A DNA stretch of 64,000 nucleotides, from contig CAVPPH010000001.1 in the NCBI GenBank assembly GCA_963707275.1, forward strand, positions 124,001 to 188,000, given 5' to 3'. Positions 58,262 to 64,000 of this stretch are shown here, one piece after another. The notes under the pieces were generated by a model. That model saw only the letters and a program-made list of their open reading frames with translations, searched no databases and was not told the origin of the DNA. The DNA is from JACKBK01 sp963707275. Its GTDB lineage: Bacteria > Chloroflexota > Anaerolineae > JAAEKA01. The translations under genes and the position numbers were made by a program. Each line of letters opens with the position of its first letter. Positions within the stretch are counted from its first letter, which is position 1.

Positions 58262-58690
58262 TTTGACAGGTTGGAGATCCGTCGCTGGCGGTCGGTTTAC
58301 CGGCAGCCAGAGGAACTTCCCGACTCCCGCTCGTGCCGAAGGGCACGGGAAGGTTGCCTCACGAAACAGCAAGTGAGGGCGGCAGGCTGGCAACGGCCTG
58401 GTGACTACAACCGCAACAGAAAGCACACCCGGCGAGCTGCCCTCAGGGCATGACGTCAGGGCTGAAACGGTGGGGTAAGAGCCCACCAGCGGTGGCAGCG
58501 ATGTCACCGGCTGGGCGAGCGTGCAACTGGGAGCAAGGCGAGTGGGCCGGGCCTCGTTTGAGGTTCGGTCTCGTCGCAGCGGCGACGGCGAGGTTGGGTA
58601 ACACCCAGCAAGCCAGGAGCAGCCTCGGCGTCAGCCTGAGAGACAGATGACGGGTTAAACAGAATCGGGAGTACCACCAGCCTGTTTCTT
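58262..58690 (+). ncRNA. rnpB: RNase P RNA
   Basis: The region shows the universal core: AGAGGAACTTCCCGACTCCC (P4 5' side and J3/4), GCAACAGAAAGCACACC, GGGCTGAAACGGTGGGG then TAAGAGCCCACCAGCGG, CTGGGAGCAAGGCGAG (CR IV) and AGATGACGGGTTAAACAGAA (CR V, 3' P4). ACAGG near 58267 can pair with CCTGT near 58682 as helix P1. The ends are estimated. It processes tRNA 5' ends and is followed by five tRNA genes within 20 to 570 bp. Confidence 0.9.
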
Positions 58691-58708
58691 AGTCCGCCGT
58701 CCACAAAT

Positions 58709-58791
58709 GCCGACGTGGCGGAATTGGCAGACGCTGCAGACTTAGGATCTGTTGCCCTCAGGGCGTGGAGGTTCGAGTCCTCTCGTCGGCA
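58709..58791 (+). tRNA. tRNA-Leu (TAG)
   Basis: Acceptor GCCGACG/CGTCGGC, anticodon loop CTTAGGA with TAG, a class II long variable arm (GTTGCCCTCAGGGCGT) and T-arm GGTTCGAGTCC. CCA is not encoded. First of the cluster, 19 bp after rnpB. Confidence 0.95.
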
Positions 58792-58814
58792 CTGTCCACA
58801 GTTGGCAGACAGTC

Positions 58815-58887
<73 letters not shown>

Positions 58888-58935
58888 CTGGCGATCATCG
58901 TGCAAGGCAATGGCAGTGATCGGTTGATTGCATCT

Positions 58936-59009
<74 letters not shown>

Positions 59010-59086
59010 AGTACAGATGGCTGATGGCACATGGCAGACGGCACAATGGCGTGCGGTCTGCGACGTGCCATTAGCCATCTGCTTTT
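59010..59086. repeat. Word hairpin (ATGGC words) in the tRNA-Gly/tRNA-Phe spacer
   Basis: CAGATGGCT, GATGGCAC and complementary GTGCCATTAGCCATCTG flank GGCAGACGGCACAATGGC, giving a long imperfect stem that fills the spacer. It may be a processing hairpin for the polycistronic tRNA transcript. Confidence 0.65.
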
Positions 59087-59159
59087 GCCGAGATAGCTCA
59101 GTTGGTAGAGCACGCGACTGAAAATTGCGGTGTCCCCAGTTCAAGTCTGGGTCTCGGCA
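59087..59159 (+). tRNA. tRNA-Phe (GAA)
   Basis: Acceptor GCCGAGA/TCTCGGC, D-arm GCTCAGTTGGTAGAGC, anticodon loop CTGAAAA with GAA, T-arm CCCAGTTCAAGTCTGGG. Confidence 0.95.
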
Positions 59160-59182
59160 CCAAGTCTCGAGCACTCGGGCAT

Positions 59183-59253
59183 TCGGGGATCGTCTAATGG
59201 CAGGACAGGGGACTTTGGATCCTCTAATCGTGGTTCGAATCCACGTCCCCGAG
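59183..59253 (+). tRNA. tRNA-Gln (TTG)
   Basis: Acceptor TCGGGGA/TCCCCGA, anticodon TTG in CTTTGGA, T-arm CGTGGTTCGAATCCACG, discriminator G. It ends the five-tRNA cluster. Confidence 0.92.
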
Positions 59254-59284
59254 CTGAGTTTGGACGATTGTGCCAAATGCGATC

Positions 59285-59317
59285 AGGAGACTCGACGATA
59301 GTCGTAGTCTCCTTTTT
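59285..59317 (+). terminator. Rho-independent terminator of the rnpB-tRNA block
   Basis: AGGAGACT (59285-59292) pairs with AGTCTCCT (59306-59313) around a loop with its own ACGA/TCGT, followed by TTTTTG. Confidence 0.85.
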
Positions 59318-59393
59318 GTATTCTGGAACGTGATTAGGGGACTCTTTTGCAAAGGCGATTAGAGGACTGGTTGTCTTGGATCAGGCAGGTCGG

Positions 59394-59826
59394 ATGATGA
59401 CAAACTTGATTACCAACAAACACAAGCAGCTTGACGACTCGGAGAAGCCGTCAGGGTTCGAGAAGCGTCTTTCAGCGCGCAGACTGCGGCGCGCTCGCGC
59501 GCGTTGATTCTGCCCTGGTCGAGGCACTTCCTGGCGCGCGGCGCACCAAACATGCGCATCGAAAACGTTCGGGAACTTGTCCGATCTGTCTGGGCCGCCT
59601 TCAACGAAATGCTCGTGGCACTCGGTACTTCCGCTCTTGCTCGCACTGTCTGGCGCATTACGACCCCGATATCAGGTGTATCCGTTGCGACACGTTCCGG
59701 GTCTGGCGCAACCGCCATGAAGCGCGCTGCAAGGGGTGTGGAAATGCTGTGGCGTTGCCCGGTTCGACTGACCAGATCGTAGTTTGTTCCTCCCAACTCT
59801 TGACGAAAACCAGCCGCCGCGTATAA
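59394..59826 (+). CDS. Zinc-ribbon protein with four Cys pairs, one frameshift
   Basis: ATG 59394 opens TNLITNKHKQLDDSEKPSGF; at the GC run near 59506 the frame shifts and continues to four Cys pairs: GTCPICLGRL, RSCSHCLAHYD, IRCIRCDTFR and ARCKGCGN, ending at TAA 59824-59826. About 143 residues, likely two zinc ribbons. The function is unknown. The stop codon is part of the -10 box of the downstream tRNA-His promoter. Confidence 0.5.
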
Positions 59827-59827
59827 T
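59800..59827 (+). promoter_or_regulatory. Promoter of tRNA-His
   Basis: TTGACG (59800-59805), 16 bp, TATAAT (59822-59827), about 98 bp before the tRNA. It lies within the last codons of the zinc-ribbon gene. Confidence 0.65.
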
Positions 59828-59924
59828 TAGCCTGCCAGCAAATGAATTGTCTGGCCCGCCCGACACGGCGGCAAGTTTCGTGCCACGGACTTAGTGAGTA
59901 ACCCTGTGTAGATATTCAAATCAT

Positions 59925-59998
59925 GGTGACCATAGCTCAATCGGCGGAGCACCTGGTTGTGGCCCAGGAGGTTGTGGGTTCGAGCCCCATTGGTCACC
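59925..59998 (+). tRNA. tRNA-His (GTG)
   Basis: Acceptor GTGACCA/TGGTCAC with an encoded G-1 (59925) opposite C73 (59998), the histidine identity pair; anticodon loop TTGTGGC. Confidence 0.95.
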
Positions 59999-60015
59999 CC
60001 TACACGCTTTTCGTG

Positions 60016-60046
60016 CGCCCGGAACTTGTTTCCGGGCGTTCTGTTT
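60016..60046 (+). terminator. Terminator of tRNA-His
   Basis: CGCCCGGAA (60016-60024), loop CTTGT, TTCCGGGCG (60030-60038), then TTCTGTTTT. Confidence 0.8.
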
Positions 60047-60088
60047 TGGCGGGGCCGTGGCGTTGTGAAGTGCGGAGGGTAGAACAGC

Positions 60089-60589
60089 GTGTCATCAGTC
60101 CTGGTCCTTAATGCAACCTATGAACCGTTGAGCATCGTTTCGATACGGCGCGCGGTGGTGCTGCTGCTCAAGGAAAAGGCCGAAGTCCTGGAGGCAGCCG
60201 AAAACGCCCTGCGCGCGCAGGATATCGCCATCCCGGTTCCACTGGTGATCCGCATGGTCTATTACGTGCGCATCCCGCACAGCACCATGCTGCCCCTGTC
60301 GCGGCGCACTGTCATGGCGCGCGATCAGTACACCTGTCAGTATTGCGGCGCGACCCCGCTCCGCGCGGATCTGACCATCGATCACATCATGCCGCGCAGC
60401 CGCGGCGGGGTGACCGACTGGGACAACGTGGTGGTGGCGTGCCGGTCGTGCAACCAGAAGAAGGGCAACCGTACGCCCAAGGAGGCGCAGATGCAGATCA
60501 TGCGCCCGGCCCAGCGGCCACGCTATGTCGCCCTGGCGTTTCTGGGAGAACCCACCCATCGTGAGGTGTGGAGCAAATATCTGTACTGA
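60089..60589 (+). CDS. HNH endonuclease family protein
   Basis: This intact 166-residue protein starts at GTG 60089 with GGAGG 10 bases upstream. The C-terminal half is an HNH domain: YTCQYCG, LTIDHIMPRSRGG (catalytic His), DNVVVACRSCNQKKGNRTP. The N-terminal VLVLNATYEPLSIVSIRRAV is the conserved lead of this widespread chromosomal HNH family (5-methylcytosine-restriction-like), whose physiological role is unclear. Confidence 0.88.
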   Translation: MSSVLVLNATYEPLSIVSIRRAVVLLLKEKAEVLEAAENALRAQDIAIPVPLVIRMVYYVRIPHSTMLPLSRRTVMARDQYTCQYCGATPLRADLTIDHIMPRSRGGVTDWDNVVVACRSCNQKKGNRTPKEAQMQIMRPAQRPRYVALAFLGEPTHREVWSKYLY

Positions 60590-60606
60590 AACTGGTCCAA
60601 CACGCA

Positions 60607-60636
60607 CAGAGAGGCTGCCTTATGGCAGCCTCTCTG
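60607..60636 (+). terminator. Strong terminator-like hairpin after the HNH gene
   Basis: CAGAGAGGCTGCC (60607-60619), loop TTAT, GGCAGCCTCTCTG (60624-60636): a perfect 13-bp stem 17 bp after the HNH stop. Confidence 0.8.
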
Positions 60637-60641
60637 CGTTT

Positions 60642-60685
60642 GCGCCGTAGCAATTACCGACTGTTACCTGGTGATGCTACGGCGC
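60642..60685. terminator. Second perfect hairpin facing sfsA
   Basis: GCGCCGTAGCA (60642-60652) and TGCTACGGCGC (60675-60685) form an 11-bp stem with a 22-base loop. It overlaps the tiny ORF downstream of sfsA and could terminate the minus-strand operon. Confidence 0.65.
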
Positions 60686-60707
60686 TGAGCGTACAACTAT
60701 GTTCCAT
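60654..60707 (-). CDS. Possible 17-residue peptide with a near-perfect ribosome site
   Basis: AGGAGGTGAT on the minus strand (60712-60721) is followed 8 bases after AGGAGG by ATG 60707, opening EHSCTLSAVASPGNSR and a TAA at 60654. The site starts 4 bases after the sfsA stop. No known peptide matches. It may be a real small protein, or the ribosome site may be incidental. Confidence 0.35.
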   Translation of the reverse strand: MEHSCTLSAVASPGNSR

Positions 60708-60725
60708 ATGCATCACCTCCTGTCG

Positions 60726-61560
60726 TTAGGATAGCTTGGGAGAGGGAGGCATTTCTGCCTCAACAGGCACGATTATTGCACACAAGCCAGCTTCTGTCAA
60801 GCGAGGAATCGTCCAATTGGAAACTGCGAGCGAAATACAGCACCGGACTAGTAGCTCCACCGCGACCGGTTCCGTCAGCGCAATCCCTGCCAGATCAACC
60901 CGGCAGCTCCAGGCGTAGACTTCGACGCCGGCCCTCGATGCCTCCAGCAGGGCCGCGGCAAAGGCCGGATCAGCCGTGGGGTGTGGTGCAAACGCCGTCG
61001 CGTCCGGCCGCTGGATGACGAAAACCACCGCCACGCGGTCGCCGTGCTGCTGGCGCAGCGTCATCAGCTCGCGCAGATGGCGCAGACCGCGCTCGGTTGG
61101 CGCGTCGGGAAACGGCGCCGTTCCTTCCTCCACCAGCGTCACCGATTTGGTCTCCACCCAGCAGCGCCTGCCGCTGCTGCGATCCGCTGCCATCGTTCAG
61201 CAGGAAGTCGAGCCGGCTGCTGCCGATCGTCACCTCCGGGGTCACGCTTCCATAGCCCGCAAGCTGCGGCACGGTGTGGGTTGCCAACGCCTCGGCCAGC
61301 AGCTTGTTGGGCAGCCGGGCGTCGATAGAGACCAGCACGCCCGCGTAGGCCACCAGCACCAGATCGCTGGCTGTCTTGCGTTCGCTGCCGCGGTCGTGGC
61401 GTCGAATCCAGACCGCCGCGCCGGGCGTCAACAGCTCGCCCAGGCGGCCGGAATTGGCAACGTGCGTCGAGATCAGCTCACCGTCGTGCTCGACCCAGGC
61501 GCGGAAGCGGTTGTCGCGGCGGACGAAGCTGGCCTGCACCAGCCTGCCGGGCCAGTTCAT
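60726..61560 (-). CDS. sfsA: SfsA-family nuclease (sugar fermentation stimulation protein), one frameshift
   Basis: ATG 61560 overlaps the stop of the upstream gene (ATGA). NWPGRLVQASFVRRDNRFRA, HVANSGRLGELLTPGA and RLDFLL are SfsA motifs. Near 61172 the frame changes to CWVETKSVTLVEEGTAPFPD, the PD-(D/E)xK-like core, and DAPTERGLRHLRELMTL. Here the C-terminus runs about 35 residues past the usual end (VAVEL). SfsA is a DNA-binding nuclease-fold protein; the Escherichia coli one affects maltose metabolism. Confidence 0.85.
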
Positions 61561-62921
61561 GGCTGCGACGCGCCAGTTTGCAGCGCTTCCAGTTGCGCCA
61601 ACGCCCCATCCAGCTCGGCCACGCTGGTCAGGCCGCTGGCAACGCGCATGAACTCGCTCAGACTGGGGCTGAGCTCACGCAAACGCTCCAGCTTCGGGCC
61701 GATGGGATCGGTGGCAGCCGGGCCGGTGGCGTAGCTGCCGTGGAAGGCGAAATAGGCCTGGTTCAACACGCGCAGGCGGTAGCCGTTCTCCAGGAAGGTC
61801 TGCCGGCGCGCCTCCATGAACGCCTCGGCCTCGTCCACAAAACCGGCTGCCAGCAGCTCATCAACGGCAACGCGCGTCGCGTGCATCTCGCGGCCAAAGT
61901 CAAACTCGTCTGTGTCGTCTGGCGCGGCATCGGTCGTCTCGTCGACTGGCGGCCGCGGCGGCGGAACCAGATCGGGGTAGTAGGCTTGCAGCAGCAATTG
62001 CCCCATTTCGTCGCCGGCGATAGACGCCACCGTCTCGTTCATGGTGATCGCGTCGCCGCCTTGCAGGAAGGCCCAGCCCAGCGGTCGGAAGGCCAGGTAG
62101 GTGTGGATCCATTCGTGAGCAATCGTCTCAGCGCTCCACGGCAGACCGTAGCGATCGACCACCATGGTCGGGAAGACGCCGTAGCCGCCGATGCCGGTGA
62201 CGTAGGCCGACAGGTTTTCTTGCGCCTCGACCGCGCTCTCAAGCTGGTCGCGGCCGACTGTGTCCAGGTCTGCCAGCAGATCGACGGAGCGTAGCCGCTG
62301 GATGCGGTCGCGCGGCGAGACGACCAGCAACTGCGGCGGTTCGGTGAAGCGCATTTGCGGGGGCGGCCAGACCGCGCCCGCCGTGTCCAACCCTTCCTGC
62401 CTGATAATCGTGCTGAGCTGGCTTTGCAGGATCGCCTCGACCGCGCTGGCCTCTTCGTCCAGCTGGCGGCGGATAGCGGCCAGCTCGGCCCGTTGGCCCG
62501 CAGTGGCAGCTTCCGGTGATGTTACCGCGGGATCGCTGAAGATGCGCTCGATCTCGCCTTCAAGCTGGCCGGCACGTTGTGCAGCTGTGATGTAGCCGCG
62601 CACCAGCGTGTCAGCTTCCACGGGCGACAGGCCGGCGGCCGGGTTGTTGAACAGGTCGCCCACCTTGCCAGTCAGCGCATCGATCTCCCACCGGACGAGA
62701 TCGAACCGCAGGCCGGCGGTCAGTTGGTCCAGGCGTGCGTTGAGCGGATCACGCGGCGGCGCGGCACTCGCGCCCAGCAGGGTCAGCCCTGCCACGATCG
62801 CCACGCCAAGCAGCAGGTACCCCAGCCACACGCGCGCCCGAAGGTGGCGCGACCGTGTGGTCGCTGGCTGACCCGCGTTTGCGGAGGTGCCTGGTGTGAT
62901 CGGTGAGGTTGCCTGTGTCAT
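61557..62921 (-). CDS. Membrane-anchored protein with HExxH zinc-peptidase motif, unknown family
   Basis: This intact 454-residue protein has one N-terminal helix (VWLGYLLLGVAIVAGLTLLG, residues 32-51) and a large outside domain with a coiled-coil-like region (QRAELAAIRRQLDEEASAVE). SAETIAHEWIHTYLAFRPLG carries the HExxH motif, and GGDAITMNETVASIAGDEMG 25-35 residues later gives candidate third-ligand Glu residues. This points to a zinc metallopeptidase (gluzincin-like). The target is unknown. It is the first partner of sfsA in an operon. Confidence 0.65.
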   Translation of the reverse strand: MTQATSPITPGTSANAGQPATTRSRHLRARVWLGYLLLGVAIVAGLTLLGASAAPPRDPLNARLDQLTAGLRFDLVRWEIDALTGKVGDLFNNPAAGLSPVEADTLVRGYITAAQRAGQLEGEIERIFSDPAVTSPEAATAGQRAELAAIRRQLDEEASAVEAILQSQLSTIIRQEGLDTAGAVWPPPQMRFTEPPQLLVVSPRDRIQRLRSVDLLADLDTVGRDQLESAVEAQENLSAYVTGIGGYGVFPTMVVDRYGLPWSAETIAHEWIHTYLAFRPLGWAFLQGGDAITMNETVASIAGDEMGQLLLQAYYPDLVPPPRPPVDETTDAAPDDTDEFDFGREMHATRVAVDELLAAGFVDEAEAFMEARRQTFLENGYRLRVLNQAYFAFHGSYATGPAATDPIGPKLERLRELSPSLSEFMRVASGLTSVAELDGALAQLEALQTGASQP

Positions 62922-63090
62922 CGCTGCAAGAATACAACAGCCCTGAGCGGGATGCTGTGCTCAGGGCTGCAATTGTTGGGTCTCTGGCGGGAATCCAGGC
63001 CATTCGAAGCCTGGCTCTGCCAGCAAAAGGTGACAGGATCTTGCGAGCTTGCTTGCATTGGCGTGCGTCTGCGCAGCACACCCGCCGCAA

Positions 63091-63486
63091 CTACGAACTG
63101 CTGGCCGCCTCGCTCTGCCAGTCCAGCGACCGCTGGTAGAGCAGTTCGAAGTTCTCGTACAGTCGCGGGTCCAGAACGTCGCGCATTCCCGGAATGATGG
63201 CCCGGACGGCTTCCCAGAGCTGATCGATGCCGCCGAACAGGTCGAAAAAGACCTCTTCGCGCACCAGACCATGTTTGACCAGCACGCCGAACAGTTCCAT
63301 GACGCCGCAGGCGTCGTTGAAGCGCTGCCAGCCGGCGCTGCCGATGGGATGCTGGCGGTCAAACGCCTCGTAATCGGGCGCGTCAAGCTCGGTCAAGACC
63401 CACGCCTGCGCCTCGCGGATCCGCGGCGCCGTGGCCATCTCGTACAGCTTGAGCAGCGTGCCGACTTCGTCGCACTCCCGGCTCAC
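63091..63486 (-). CDS. Hypothetical protein, possibly DUF4760-like
   Basis: This 131-residue helical protein reads LLKLYEMATAPRIREAQAWV, FNDACGVMELFGVLVKHGLV and FDLFGGIDQLWEAVRAIIPG. The pattern (a bundle with FND...LF/GLV...LFG) resembles DUF4760-type proteins, assigned without certainty. It lies 10 bp after the XRE-Hfq gene. Confidence 0.55.
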   Translation of the reverse strand: MSRECDEVGTLLKLYEMATAPRIREAQAWVLTELDAPDYEAFDRQHPIGSAGWQRFNDACGVMELFGVLVKHGLVREEVFFDLFGGIDQLWEAVRAIIPGMRDVLDPRLYENFELLYQRSLDWQSEAASSS

Positions 63487-63495
63487 CAGCGTACC

Positions 63496-63900
63496 TCAGT
63501 CAGCAAGCTGCCAGCGATCGATAAAGTGTCGCTGGACGACCATCTCGCGCCCGTCGTCTGACAGGATCAGCGCCGCGCCCAGATCAGACCACTTGACGCT
63601 GCCGACAATGGCCTCGCCATTGCGCAGTTCGATGCGAATTGGGTGCTGCGTCTCGCGCGCTGTGACCAGTGCCGCGCTGAGCGACTTGCGCGTCCAGGGC
63701 GCACGGTCGATCAGCTCCTGAGCTGGCACGCCAAAATACTCGGCCAGCTTCGTCAGATCTTCCTCGTTGCCGACCTCGCGATACCGCTGTTCAAGCTGCC
63801 GATACATCCCTGCTGTGATGCCGGTCGCCTCCTGAATATCGTGCGGTGTCGGCCCCCCCTTGGCTGCGCGCAGATAGCGGACGTAATCTCCGGTGCTCAT
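63496..63900 (-). CDS. HTH (XRE-like) and Hfq/LSm-like domain fusion protein
   Basis: This 134-residue protein has an N-terminal HTH (YVRYLRAAKGGPTPHDIQEA, TGITAGMYRQLEQR; residues 5-65) and a C-terminal SH3-like barrel (PIRIELRNGEAIVGSVKWSD, GREMVVQRHFIDRW; residues 85-132) resembling Hfq/LSm and its YKH/RH-type final strand. It might be a DNA-binding regulator with an RNA-binding module. It overlaps the upstream partial gene by 4 bases (ATGA). Confidence 0.6.
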   Translation of the reverse strand: MSTGDYVRYLRAAKGGPTPHDIQEATGITAGMYRQLEQRYREVGNEEDLTKLAEYFGVPAQELIDRAPWTRKSLSAALVTARETQHPIRIELRNGEAIVGSVKWSDLGAALILSDDGREMVVQRHFIDRWQLAD

Positions 63901-64000
63901 GCGGGCTCGCTTTCCTCGACGCCGTTGACCTGTGCAGCCACGGAAGCAGGCGCCTGGTAATAGGCGATAGCCAGTTTCTGAACGGTAGTCTCCTGGCCAT
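63897..64000 (-). CDS. Partial CDS at the right edge
   Basis: Only the C-terminal 33 codons lie in the window: ETTVQKLAIAYYQAPASVAA, then QVNGVEESEPA and TGA at 63897-63899, overlapping the ATG of the HTH-Hfq gene. The overlap shows it heads that operon. The family is not recognisable from the fragment. Confidence 0.5.
   Translation of the reverse strand, partial: GQETTVQKLAIAYYQAPASVAAQVNGVEESEPA

Overview
The window is GC-rich bacterial chromosome. I infer a member of the Chloroflexota (Anaerolineae/Caldilineae-like) from three things: the protein set (LysM plus LasA-like M23 peptidase, MalT-like ATPase with a C-terminal BTAD activator domain, GH114 lipoprotein, trigger factor-ClpP-ClpX order), the sigma70-like TATAAT promoters, and the intergenic DNA, which is full of short-word imperfect repeats arranged as hairpins. 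No rRNA marker is present, so this placement is inference. There is no prophage, CRISPR array or recognisable transposase.

Layout. 0-12.6 kb is an accessory region, mostly on the minus strand: small enzymes (methyltransferase, kinase-like P-loop protein, esterase, two SDR-type proteins, AlkA glycosylase, GH114, GNAT, COG3541 nucleotidyltransferase, rhodanese, AlkZ-related protein, rifampin ADP-ribosyltransferase) ending in two toxin-antitoxin-like pairs (Abi_C/HEPN with MNT; TumE with its partner). 12.7-16 kb is a very large MalT/BTAD regulator. 16.3-37 kb is a long plus-strand operon-like run: two KASIII-fold condensing-type enzymes, a FabG-like SDR, two acyl-CoA ligases, three alpha/beta hydrolases, a thiolase with its DUF35 partner, a double-hotdog MaoC protein, then a complete branched-chain-type ABC importer (LivK-like binding protein, LivG, LivF, LivH, LivM). 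This reads as uptake plus CoA-dependent processing of a carboxylic acid. 37.7-43.9 kb on the minus strand holds a PhnD/PhnC/fused-PhnE oxyanion importer with a DoxX protein, a methyltransferase and a cobalamin-type radical SAM protein. 44-50.4 kb is tig-clpP-clpX, a Cys-rich unknown protein and a LysM/M23 peptidase. 50.5-58.2 kb holds FadD, a YciI protein, a second MNT/HEPN pair, a TMEM175-like protein and the molybdopterin operon moeA-moaC-moaDE. 58.2-60 kb is an RNA block: RNase P RNA followed by tRNA-Leu, -Ala, -Gly, -Phe, -Gln and then tRNA-His. 60-64 kb holds an HNH nuclease, SfsA, an HExxH membrane protein and an XRE-HTH/Hfq-like fusion.

Two window-wide properties matter to any user. 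First, about half of the genes, including clpX, livG and moaE, are interrupted by single-base frameshifts after which the conserved sequence resumes in another frame. I annotate the reconstructed gene and say where frames change; sequencing or assembly error is the simplest explanation, although the esterase also has an in-frame TGA. Second, gene boundaries carry arrays of 6-9 bp words in inverted orientation. Two of these inverted pairs enclose genes for four-helix-bundle (23S rRNA intervening-sequence type) proteins, and ORF-less copies with the same words occur elsewhere. This IVS-like arrangement in protein operons is the most interesting candidate for an undescribed element.
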